Assembly (NCBI RefSeq): GCF_002995845.1
Contig: NZ_PVXP01000009.1
Span: 1-64,000 of the forward strand
DNA: 64,000 nucleotides
Direction of reading: 5' to 3'
Source of the DNA: Clostridium luticellarii
GTDB lineage: Bacteria; Bacillota; Clostridia; Clostridiales; Clostridiaceae
Below, piece by piece: positions 7,287 through 16,300 of this stretch. Under the pieces are notes generated by a model. The model searched no databases. It saw only the letters and a program-made list of their open reading frames with translations, and was not told where the DNA came from. Positions within the stretch are counted from its first letter, which is position 1. Each line of letters starts with the position of its first letter. Made by a program: the position numbers and the translations under genes.

Positions 7287-9026
7287 TTACACCCCCTTGA
7301 GGTCATTCCAGGTTACAGAACCTTTAACTATTTTAGACCATGATTGCCATCCGCCACTATTTAGCATCCTTCTTACAGGTATTTGATTTGCTCTATGAGG
7401 ATAATATACCTGTAGAACTCTATCCTCTTCAGTTACAGAACTCCTGTGTACTACTAACAATCCAAAACTATATAAACCATCATAAGCTGAATTAGGAGAA
7501 TTTACTGCTGAATCCCAATTTGACATCTGAACTTTATAACATCCAGGCTTCAAAATTGTATTAAAATCCGTTGATGGACTAAGTTCTCCACGCCTTGCAT
7601 AATAATCATCTGGACTTTTCCCTCCAACAGTGTTACTATCTTCTGCTTTATCCACTACACCGTCATTATCTTTGTCATAAACAGATTTAAGCATATCACC
7701 ATAGCCAGCACCTTCTAATTCATCTTTGGTAGCAAACTTGTTGTCGCTTTCGGATTCGGTATAATATCTATCATCATGAGTATGAGATTTTTGCGCATAA
7801 TAAGAGGCATCCTGACCATTTAATTTGCCACTGTCATCCGATTTAGCGTTTATAGATTTATTTATAGGATCTATATTTATAGTCGTTCCAATATGGATTG
7901 CTTTATCAGAATCATAGTTTAAATATAATTCACCCGGAGTATCATCTGTACCTGAGGTTGCACCAGAAATACCTCTTATTACTAATGGTCTATCGGCGGC
8001 AGCACCTTGTATTTTTAACTGGCCTGTTATAGTATCACCTGATTTATTAACCTTATTAGAAACTGTATTCCACAAAGTTCTCTCAGCAGAAGTTATATGC
8101 TTTACCGTGTCACTTATATGATCTACTGCACTGTTCCATGCATCTATTAAAGCTTGAGTTATGCTCTGCAATATAGAAAGATTATTGTGAGTATGTTTCT
8201 TGCTGTTCGCATCATTCCAGTTGGATTTTTCAGTATCGGTTGTCCATCTGTGAGTACTATCCTCGGTTATCATGCTTCCCGGGTGAGTAGTGGGATGAAC
8301 ATATTTATTTGCATTGTCCTCAATACCTGCAAGCTTATCCTTTTCTTCGCTTGTGTAATCCTCTGTAGAAAGCTGTTTTCCATCTACCTTGTCTACTTTT
8401 TTAGAAAGTGCAGTTGTAATTGTGGCAGCAAAATCAGGATCGTTATTCAGAGAATCTGCAATTTCCTTCAAGGTATCAAGCGCTTCAGGTGCGGCATCAA
8501 CCACCAGCTGTATTCTCTGGTCTGTCTCAGTCTTGGTATAGGTTTCAGATTTCAGGTATCTCTTGTTAAGTTCGGTATCCACATAAGTTTTTTCAGCTTT
8601 GTTATTCTCCACAGTTGAAATCCTATTTTCGGCATCAGTAACCCTGTTGTCATTAGAATCTTTATACCTGTCAACCTCAGTCTGGGTATTCACAACGCTG
8701 TCCTGGACTTTATTTATATCTTCAGCTTCTACTGTATCCCCCTGGGTCTGGTAAGATATATAAACAGGAGATACGGTGGAAAATATCTTGATTGTATTCT
8801 TCCATGGCGTAAGGCTTGGTGTAGACACTATAACATTTTCTATCTTAGTTCCTGTAAGCTTAGAACCTGTGTATACATTAATAGAAGGCAAGCTGATATT
8901 GTCATGTTCCAGCTCACCTTCATATACACCATTTGTAACCTCGACCTTTTCCTCAATTACATAGGTATTGTTATCAAGTTTATTCAGTTTATCTATGAAT
9001 TTATCAATACTATCTGGATATGCCAT
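7287..9026 (-). CDS. Large tail fibre protein
   Basis: 579 residues between baseplate J and XkdU genes. N-terminal about 90 residues form a beta-rich attachment domain; coiled-coil and Lys/Asp-rich fibre segments follow, with YVHPTTHPGS and two KTHTH/KSHTHDDRYYTESE motifs typical of phage fibre shafts (His pairs often hold metal in trimeric fibres). The last 100 residues (GCYKVQMSNWDSA...WSKIVKG) look like a receptor-binding head. Its place upstream of XkdU differs from PBSX, where the fibre follows XkdU. Confidence 0.85.
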   Translation of the reverse strand: MAYPDSIDKFIDKLNKLDNNTYVIEEKVEVTNGVYEGELEHDNISLPSINVYTGSKLTGTKIENVIVSTPSLTPWKNTIKIFSTVSPVYISYQTQGDTVEAEDINKVQDSVVNTQTEVDRYKDSNDNRVTDAENRISTVENNKAEKTYVDTELNKRYLKSETYTKTETDQRIQLVVDAAPEALDTLKEIADSLNNDPDFAATITTALSKKVDKVDGKQLSTEDYTSEEKDKLAGIEDNANKYVHPTTHPGSMITEDSTHRWTTDTEKSNWNDANSKKHTHNNLSILQSITQALIDAWNSAVDHISDTVKHITSAERTLWNTVSNKVNKSGDTITGQLKIQGAAADRPLVIRGISGATSGTDDTPGELYLNYDSDKAIHIGTTINIDPINKSINAKSDDSGKLNGQDASYYAQKSHTHDDRYYTESESDNKFATKDELEGAGYGDMLKSVYDKDNDGVVDKAEDSNTVGGKSPDDYYARRGELSPSTDFNTILKPGCYKVQMSNWDSAVNSPNSAYDGLYSFGLLVVHRSSVTEEDRVLQVYYPHRANQIPVRRMLNSGGWQSWSKIVKGSVTWNDLKGV

Positions 9027-9029
9027 TTA

Positions 9030-10151
9030 TCACACCCCTAAACTTATAGTGCCGGCAACTGGTATTTCTTCATCCGCCAGTGCCACATTTACAGTTCCAC
9101 CATTTAAAGTTAAACTATTATAATCCACAACTCCATCTGTGCTTAATAGAATACCTCCAACTTTGGCATAACTTATATAGGTGGAATTAAAGGCCTGATC
9201 ACTCAAATATTTTTGCATGTTTGTATTAAAATTATCCTGCACTTGTTGTATTGTATAACCATTCGCAAGTACTACTTTGGCAGTTATATCTATAGCTTTT
9301 TCTACAGCAGATACGACTGTCAAAGTTGCACCAATTGGCGCCTGTCCTTCTCCATGTCCTTCTGGTTGAGGATCTATATAGTCTTTGACTTTTTGCACAA
9401 GTTCGGCGTCCGCAGCTCTTTTGTTACTATTTATTATTACTACTTTTACAGTACCGGGGCCATCCCAAAGCGGAAATGGTTTTGCATCTCCTACCCCGGT
9501 TACCTCCTTTGCCCAGTTTCTGTACTGATATTTATTTCCACTTGTTGCTGGTGTCTGCAATTTTTCCAGAATTCTGGTCTTGTAGTCATCATCACTTTCA
9601 ACGTCAGTGCCATTTGTAAAATCATGATCATTGGTTACACTCTGTACTCCATTTATGGGCGTTGTAAGTATAGTTATGGTATTTGCCTTTACATTTCCTA
9701 TAGTGCCAGATTGGGTACATTCCACTTGGATTTCAGCTATCCCAGTATCATCTATAGTTTTTGTCTCAAGGAACTGGAATTCAACGCTTTGGTTGCTCTC
9801 ACTTGAAACCGTAGCAGCCATTTTCCCACTTTCAAGTACAGTTCCCTGCTTACCTTTTATTTTTATTGTATCCTTGGATTTTATAGCATCTTTCCTTATA
9901 ACTCCTATTTGAGCACCTATAAGATCCAAATACCCACTGTAACTGCTCTGAAGATATACAAGCTTTATAAAAGCGGCCATAAGCTGCCTGTGCCTGTATT
10001 CTTCCTCTGCTACAGGTCTTGTAAGGCTCCAGAAAAGATCTCCTTCAATAATATTTATATCTGAAGGAGCTCTGTCAAGCATTCTTTTGTGTATTGTATC
10101 TACATCTTCATTCAAAAAATCAGGTATTTCAGGTATCGTTGCATCTGCCAT
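9030..10151 (-). CDS. xkdT: Baseplate assembly protein J (XkdT)
   Basis: 373 residues, P2 gpJ/Mu gp47 family, forming the baseplate wedge. Typical features: N-terminal DTIHKRMLDRAPSDI, the GYLDLIGAQIGVIRK segment, and SDDDYKTRIL near residue 185. ATG 10151 was chosen because GGGGTGA lies seven bases upstream; an ATG 15 bases earlier would overlap the XkdS gene. Confidence 0.92.
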   Translation of the reverse strand: MADATIPEIPDFLNEDVDTIHKRMLDRAPSDINIIEGDLFWSLTRPVAEEEYRHRQLMAAFIKLVYLQSSYSGYLDLIGAQIGVIRKDAIKSKDTIKIKGKQGTVLESGKMAATVSSESNQSVEFQFLETKTIDDTGIAEIQVECTQSGTIGNVKANTITILTTPINGVQSVTNDHDFTNGTDVESDDDYKTRILEKLQTPATSGNKYQYRNWAKEVTGVGDAKPFPLWDGPGTVKVVIINSNKRAADAELVQKVKDYIDPQPEGHGEGQAPIGATLTVVSAVEKAIDITAKVVLANGYTIQQVQDNFNTNMQKYLSDQAFNSTYISYAKVGGILLSTDGVVDYNSLTLNGGTVNVALADEEIPVAGTISLGV

Positions 10152-10155
10152 ATTA

Positions 10156-10614
10156 TCACCCCACATTCACGGAATTATTTAATCCAACACTCTCACCATC
10201 CATAGTAATTACTGTATATTCATAATAGAGTTCTCCACTGTCCTGCCATGTAAAAGTAAAATTTGTAACATCTTTAGTTCTTGGATGCACCATAAGTGCT
10301 TCTTGAGTCATTCTTTTTACTTCAAGTTCAACTGCCTCTTTGGAGTATTCAGAACCTGTTAACTTATAAAACTCCTGGCCGAATAAATTGCTGTAAACAT
10401 ATTTCCCTCTATCTGTTAAAAGCGCCATCTGACACCATTGGGCATAGGCCTCTAGATCATTACATTTCTTTATGGTCCCATCTGGATTCTTTACAAACTC
10501 ACCTTTATTAAAATCAAACTTATAGGAACCTTTATACCCTTCATTATTTTTATTATTAATATTTAATGATGTACTATCATCTGTATAATCATTTTCAGGA
10601 AATAGATTAGGCAT
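10156..10614 (-). CDS. xkdS: Baseplate protein XkdS (DUF2634, gp25-like)
   Basis: 152 residues, DUF2634 family equivalent to T4 gp25/GpW, a sheath-initiating wedge part. The segment ALLTDRGKYVYSNLFGQEFYKLTG is the family core; the C-terminal half is the beta-sandwich-like EVKRMTQEALMVHPRTKDV region. It abuts XkdR upstream and XkdT downstream, the usual PBSX order. Confidence 0.88.
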   Translation of the reverse strand: MPNLFPENDYTDDSTSLNINNKNNEGYKGSYKFDFNKGEFVKNPDGTIKKCNDLEAYAQWCQMALLTDRGKYVYSNLFGQEFYKLTGSEYSKEAVELEVKRMTQEALMVHPRTKDVTNFTFTWQDSGELYYEYTVITMDGESVGLNNSVNVG

Positions 10615-10944
10615 TTAACTCATCCTTCCCAATATTATAAATTCAGCTCCCACTTGTGCTGCCAGAACTCTGTCACCAGCTTTTAGTGGTTTCAATCCAT
10701 CCGGAGTCATAACCTTATGTGAATGACCATCTTCACCAGCAGTATCAGTTTGAGTGCAATAATCCTCATTCATTGTAAGATAATCAAGTACCTTGTAATC
10801 TGTTATTTCATGTTTAAAATTATCTAATTGCAATCCTGTTTCCGTTATAGTCCCAAACTCAACTCCAAGTCCTGAAACAGTATTATTTATAGTTTTATTA
10901 GTAGTATCATTAATTGTTCTAACTAGATCCTCCATCTCCCGCAT
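10615..10944 (-). CDS. xkdR: Phage protein XkdR (DUF2577)
   Basis: 109 residues, DUF2577 family, a baseplate hub part whose C-terminal LKAGDRVLAAQVGAEFIILGRM is typical. The ATG at 10944 has a GGAGG site seven bases upstream inside the XkdQ gene, so the two overlap by 26 bases and are probably translated together. Confidence 0.85.
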   Translation of the reverse strand: MREMEDLVRTINDTTNKTINNTVSGLGVEFGTITETGLQLDNFKHEITDYKVLDYLTMNEDYCTQTDTAGEDGHSHKVMTPDGLKPLKAGDRVLAAQVGAEFIILGRMS

Positions 10945-11905
10945 AAAACTTCCTCCTTATATAATCCATGGTTCCTATAGTAAGATCCATGGTTCCAATA
11001 CTTCCAAGGTTGTGGGTTACACTTGTCACATACATATCTACACCATCTAAAGAAACTTTGTCACCGGCTCTTATGGTATTTATATCCCTAGCACAGCTAA
11101 TATTTATATAATCCTCACCGATGCTAAAAATGGAATCGGCTTTTTTCTTCGCTTCATCCGCATTCGTTACTTTATCATCCTGCAATATTTTTCTTAATGT
11201 CCCATAACCCTTAGTTTCTTTTTCATAGATGCCAATAATAGGACTTAGGCCTTCATCTGGCTGTGTTCCCAAAACTTTTACCTGGGTAACAGCGCCCTCA
11301 AGAGAGCTGAATTCCTCTATATCAGTTGCCATGGATTCTAATTTCCATACAGTAGAGTTTGTGCCTATCTCAAACAGATCCAGTTTATCCTCTGACATTC
11401 TAACCTTGTAGAGCTTGCCGCCCTTTTGGGCAGTCTCTTTCAGATCCTTGAATATCATATCAAGAATTTTATCTCCTCCTCTGTAGATATTCTTGGCAAG
11501 TCCCACGCCTGTATCTGCAAAAGTCCCTATAGGTATATTCCAGTCATTGGCGTATCTCGTTATCCTCTGGGTAGCTGTCTGCCCCTCAGCTACCAGATAT
11601 TCGTCCTCAGACTGTTCCAGATAAACCGTCCTTTCTTTGCAGGTAAGATTTAATGTTTTATCCTTTCTAGTCTTATCTTTTTCCCAGACAATACCTTTGA
11701 ACACCCTTACATCATTGCTGCTGTTAAAAGCTGTATCCCATACTTCTATTGCATTGCCTTTAACAAGCTGTATGCTCTGAAGCTGTTCAGTTTCAAGGAG
11801 CTTGACCGTGGCTGTATAAGCTACGGAGTCTATGGTTTCTTGAAGAGAAACACCTTCGTTTAAATTTTCAATCTTATAATCATCCTTTGCAATTATGCTT
11901 GTCAT
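10919..11905 (-). CDS. xkdQ: Baseplate hub protein XkdQ
   Basis: 328 residues of the XkdQ/gpD-like hub family. N-terminal SLQETIDSVAYTATVKL and the middle RITRYANDWNIPIG are family-typical; the C-terminal GDKVSLDGVDMYVTSVTHNLG ends the domain. Located between XkdP and XkdR as in PBSX. Confidence 0.88.
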   Translation of the reverse strand: MTSIIAKDDYKIENLNEGVSLQETIDSVAYTATVKLLETEQLQSIQLVKGNAIEVWDTAFNSSNDVRVFKGIVWEKDKTRKDKTLNLTCKERTVYLEQSEDEYLVAEGQTATQRITRYANDWNIPIGTFADTGVGLAKNIYRGGDKILDMIFKDLKETAQKGGKLYKVRMSEDKLDLFEIGTNSTVWKLESMATDIEEFSSLEGAVTQVKVLGTQPDEGLSPIIGIYEKETKGYGTLRKILQDDKVTNADEAKKKADSIFSIGEDYINISCARDINTIRAGDKVSLDGVDMYVTSVTHNLGSIGTMDLTIGTMDYIRRKFYAGDGGSS

Positions 11906-11917
11906 AGTATCACCTGC

Positions 11918-12688
11918 TTACTTTACATAATCGGTACATATCCAACCACCGTGGTTGCTCCAATAGATATCTGCCCAATTACCCTGGACACTTCCAATTT
12001 TATAACACTCATCTTTTTTAACTGTACCCCTTATTCCATAACTGGTGGCAGGACCATCTCTGACATTTAGAACATCCGCAGTAATTATTATCCACTCCCC
12101 CTCATGGTGTGAGTACTTCGCTCCACCACTTTCGGCGGAAGATTGTCTGTTGTCCTGAAGAGTGGAATCAACCTGGGATATTTTTAATTCCTTGTATGTC
12201 CTAAATGTAAAAGTAAAGTACTTGCCATTATACAATCCCTCCGGCCTTACTTCCTCATTCATGGTGCCTATATTGACCAGATCATTAAAGCCTATACCTG
12301 TTATAATCAGCCTCAATGGTTCCACTTGGTTCTGCCACTTCTCAAGCTTCTCAATAGTATCTTTGGAACTTGCTATATCCGTATACCTGCAGTAAGGTTC
12401 ATATACATCTGGAATCAATGTTTCTATGCTTATTTCATGTATTTTGGTGCCTTTATCATTTATATCTATTTCTCCAATGTCGATTATCTCCACAGTGTTG
12501 TATTTCTTCTCACGGTTCACCGTAAGACTTAGGGGATTTACCGGAAAATGAAAAGTATCATTATCCTTGGTATTTGTCAGGTATACATCAAAGTTGGTGT
12601 TGGCCACTCTGTCGAGTGCAGTTAATACAGATTCAGATACACCTTGTATGATTTTGCTGGTGACACCAGCTATATTACTAAGATCCAA
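11918..12688 (-). CDS. xkdP: XkdP-like tail protein with SH3 domain instead of LysM
   Basis: 256 residues from TTG 12688 (GGGGTGA five bases upstream; a TTG at 12706 would place the ribosome site inside the gene). Residues about 30-165 match XkdP (NPLSLTVNREKKYNTVEI...EISIETLIP). PBSX XkdP ends in LysM; here the last 60 residues are a bacterial SH3 domain (ITADVLNVRDGPATSYG...WICTDYVK), also a wall-binding fold. It probably joins tube and baseplate and touches the wall during injection. Confidence 0.85.
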   Translation of the reverse strand: MDLSNIAGVTSKIIQGVSESVLTALDRVANTNFDVYLTNTKDNDTFHFPVNPLSLTVNREKKYNTVEIIDIGEIDINDKGTKIHEISIETLIPDVYEPYCRYTDIASSKDTIEKLEKWQNQVEPLRLIITGIGFNDLVNIGTMNEEVRPEGLYNGKYFTFTFRTYKELKISQVDSTLQDNRQSSAESGGAKYSHHEGEWIIITADVLNVRDGPATSYGIRGTVKKDECYKIGSVQGNWADIYWSNHGGWICTDYVK

Positions 12689-12722
12689 AAAATCACCCCT
12701 TTTCAAGGAATTTTTATTATAG

Positions 12723-12762
12723 CCATAGAATTATCACTTATGAGGAGGTGATAATTCTATGG
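12723..12762 (+). promoter_or_regulatory. Perfect 15-bp inverted repeat over ribosome site and start codon
   Basis: CCATAGAATTATCAC (12723-12737) and its exact reverse complement (12748-12762) flank a 10-base loop. The loop and right arm hold the ribosome site GAGGAGGTGA, and the right arm also holds the ATG at 12759. It can fold as RNA to shut translation of the + strand gene, or serve as a protein-binding site. Confidence 0.8.
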
Positions 12763-12959
12763 AATATATAGTATCTGTTTATGGATATTGTCCTGAGCAA
12801 GATTGTGAATACTCAGTAGACGTTACTTATCATCATATTGTCACTACAGGACTAGACGGCTACAAAAAAGGAATTAATCATTGTGGCTATAAAGCACGAA
12901 ATTCTTGTAGTGAAAAAGTATGCCCTATCGTAAAAGATGCACCTGAAAACCCGGAATAA
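12759..12959 (+). CDS. Small Cys/His-rich protein on opposite strand
   Basis: 66 residues, not recognised. CPEQDCEY at 11-18, a YHHIV, then HCGYK and a C-x5-C pair (SCSEKVC), suggesting one zinc site. It is read against the tail operon, between XkdP and a 112-residue protein, with an excellent ribosome site inside a perfect hairpin. Its stop touches the stop of the convergent neighbour, which also has a Cys cluster. Likely an accessory gene acquired by the prophage. Confidence 0.7.
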   Translation: MEYIVSVYGYCPEQDCEYSVDVTYHHIVTTGLDGYKKGINHCGYKARNSCSEKVCPIVKDAPENPE

Positions 12960-12960
12960 T

Positions 12961-13299
12961 TTATTCCTCTTTCTCACGCCAAGGGCTAAAATGTATACCT
13001 GTTGCTATTGTCAGAACACGAAATCTTTCATATGCATAATCCATGTCACATCTTAATTTACCATTAAGGCCAAAATTATATTTGCAATCTTGACATGGCT
13101 TTCCAAAATCAGCAATACGACAATGCTTTGCATCTTCCAGTAAACTTTTAAAGTGTTTAGCTGTGCAATACCATGATTTTTCAACGCTTAACTCTTGTTC
13201 TCTTTTTTTAGAATCCTGCAGAGCTTGGACTCGCCCTTCAAGCTCTGCTATTCGTTTATTTAAAGCTTTGATTTCATCTCTTGAATTTTCATTACTCAT
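12961..13299 (-). CDS. Hypothetical phage protein with coiled coil and Cys cluster
   Basis: 112 residues from ATG 13299 (AGAGGTGATGGTA upstream). Residues 1-40 are a coiled coil; the rest has WYCTAKHF, then CRIADFGKPCQDCKYNF and LRC, six cysteines consistent with zinc binding. It starts seven bases after the tape-measure stop. Function unknown. Confidence 0.7.
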   Translation of the reverse strand: MSNENSRDEIKALNKRIAELEGRVQALQDSKKREQELSVEKSWYCTAKHFKSLLEDAKHCRIADFGKPCQDCKYNFGLNGKLRCDMDYAYERFRVLTIATGIHFSPWREKEE

Positions 13300-13304
13300 T
13301 ACCA

Positions 13305-16300
13305 TCACCTCTTAATATTTTGTAATGTTTTCTTTAACTCTGTAGCAAACTTCTTGGTTGCTTGCATCACTATATCATCAATATCAGTACTGCCATTAAA
13401 ATTATTTTCCACATCTACATTTATGTCACCTTGATAACCTCCGGCCGTAGCCATTTGAGGCTGTGAAGTATAATATACCGGATTATTTGAGCTTTCAGGG
13501 ATATCTCTGCTTTCCATATTTCCTATACCTAAATTGGATACAACACTTCTTACCCTGCTTAAGGAATTTGCAGCCCTCTCCATTAAATTAATGGACTTAT
13601 TATGATTCAACACCTTTTCTCCACCTGTAAAGTCCACAAACTCCCAGCCTCTTTCATTTATTCTGGCAAGACCAGGCTTTGCATTGTCTGTACCTGAAGC
13701 ATAGCCTACATAGGAGCCACCCTTAAACAGTGGTGTATTGAATACACTTCCATATCGTGCTTTTATATAGTTTATGGCTGCTGCAGCATTGGCAATAGGG
13801 TTTAGTATATTATCCAATCCTTTTACTGCATACTGCCTAAATGTAGATCCCAAAGTCTGCAATAAACCAGTGGCATGTTCTCCTCCTACAGCCTGTGGAT
13901 TTACTGCTATAGGATTTCCTCCGGATTCAGCTTGAACCAATCTCAAAAGTCCAGGCAGCCAACTTGCTGGGGTGCCTGTTACTGCCAGTGCAGCACTTAA
14001 CCATCCGGATACATTTCCACTCATGGCACCGCCTGCCATGGATGAAATATCTCCAATCCAATGTTTTATGAATCCTCCCATGTCCTTGGAAGTCAATCCA
14101 TTTACAAAGCCCTGTGGAATGAATTGTGCCAATTTGTAAAATACTCTTGAAGGGGAATGTATTCCAAATCCGTTCTTGAACTCAGTTATTACCTTGTCAG
14201 TTAAAGTCTTTACCATACTTGTAACATTTGGTATAGTGGATTGTATACCTGCGGCAATATCGTTGTTCATTCCAATTCCATATACATGACCTGTTTTTGA
14301 GAATAAATTAAGTACCGAACCTGATTCATTTGTAACTTTGTTTACTGAATCGGTCGATACTTTTTTGTTCTCCAATATTCCACTGCTTAAGTTGGTGTTT
14401 ACTTTGTTGCCATATTGCTTAAACTGAGATAATGCATCATCTCCAAGAGCAATGGATGTCGATATATTTGCTGTAGCCTTTGCAACTTTAGCCCCACCAG
14501 CAGAACCATTTCTAACAATGCCACCATTGGCAAACATTCTTACACCAAGCATTTTTCCTGCCTGCTGCCATAGGCTTAATCCTCTATTTCTTCTAGCACT
14601 TGATAATGGAATTACAGCCTCTGTGCCCGCTTCGCCGATAAGGCTAAATTCTGGTCCTGTTACAATGCCTCCATTAGCCCTCACATTCCCTTTCCTACCA
14701 TTAGAAGGTGTCAATCCTGTTTCTTCTTGCCCCTTCCCCATGATTTTTTCTAAAAGTGCATACGCAGGGCCACCTATATGTTCCTTAAACCAAGTCGAAA
14801 AATCAGCCCATGCACTTTCTACAGTTGTTCTTGCTCCACTGAGTTTATCTCCTATCCAACTTCCCACATCAGTGGCAACACTCTTTGTCGGTTCTCCAAT
14901 ATTCTTACTCCACCAACCAGAAAATCCTACCCATGCAGTATGGGCTGTAGATTTAGCAGAACTAAACTTTTCACCAATCCACGAACCAGCATCTGAAGCA
15001 AACCCTTTGACCGGTGTTGACACATTTGCACCCCACCAGCCTGAAAAGCTAGACCAGTGAGTTTGTGCCCAGGATTTAGCTGAACCAAATTTCTGACCAA
15101 TCCAGGAGCCAACATCAGAAGCTTTGTTTTTTATAGGTTGAAAAACATTAGCACCAAGCCATTGCCCGTATGGAGCCCATGCTCTTTTGGCTGCATCTTT
15201 ACCCAAAGAAAAAGCTCCAACAGCAAAGTTCATTGTATTTATGGCACCATTTTTAAAAGGAGTGCCAACTTTAGTACCAAACCATGATTTTGTATCTGAC
15301 CATTTACTCTCAATAGATTTCTTGGCATTACCAAATTTGTCTTGCAAATATTTAGTAGCAGGTCCCGTTTTATCATAGATCCAGTCAAGAGCCTTTTCTC
15401 CACCAATTGAGCCTGCTATACCTCCAGCTATTCCTCCGATTCCAATCCCTGCAGGACCAAATGCAGATCCAATAGTAGCTCCAGCCTTCGCTCCTGCCAA
15501 TCCACCAGCAATATTGCCAGCAGCGCCAAAAGCACCTTTCTTCTTATCGGAAGACGTTAATATATCAAGCCCCGCTCCTGCAAGAGTAAGCGCTCCTCCA
15601 ACAATAGGAATGCCTTTTATCCCTTTGCCTGCAAACTTAAAAAACCTTGATGCCCTGCTTTCAGTACTAACTTGTCTTGCTTCTTTAAATGTATTTCTAG
15701 CAGTGGTATATGCTTCACTTTTAGTTCCCTTAGCCTTTGCATCTTGTCCGGCACTTTTAGCCCTTTCTCGGGCATTGTTTACCCGAGTTTGAGCTTCACC
15801 TGCTTTTTTTGATACTGACTTTGGAACAGAACCTCCGCTGCTTTTTATACCTTCAATTTTATCCATAATATTTTTGTAATCTTTTATAGCTTTATTTAAT
15901 TCATTCTGGGTGGACTTCTTCAATTTTTCAGCTGTCTTTGCTTCATTGGCGGCGTTTCGGAAATTCTTCGCTGCTTCGCTTAAATCATTCGCAGTTTTAG
16001 ACGCCTTACTTGAAGCACTTGATGCTTTTGCTGAAGTACTCCCTGCAGCTCCTGCCATTTTTTCGGCAGCTCCTTCAGCAGTTTTAGTCCCTTCCTTTCC
16101 AAAAGCCCACTTTCCAAATTTAAATGCACCTTTACCAAGCTTAAATCCACCTTTCAACAATGCCGCACCACCTAATGAGCTAAACAGTATATAGTCCATT
16201 ATTCCGGCCTTGGCAAAATTATCACCAGTCGGATTTTTTAAAAAATTCAAGTTGGCATTTTTGAAAGTATTCAATAGTTTATCAATTATTTTTCCGGTAT

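Noticed and set aside
8154..9912. Open frames on the + strand opposite the tail fibre and XkdT genes
   Set aside because: Shadows of well-recognised structural genes, without start signals.
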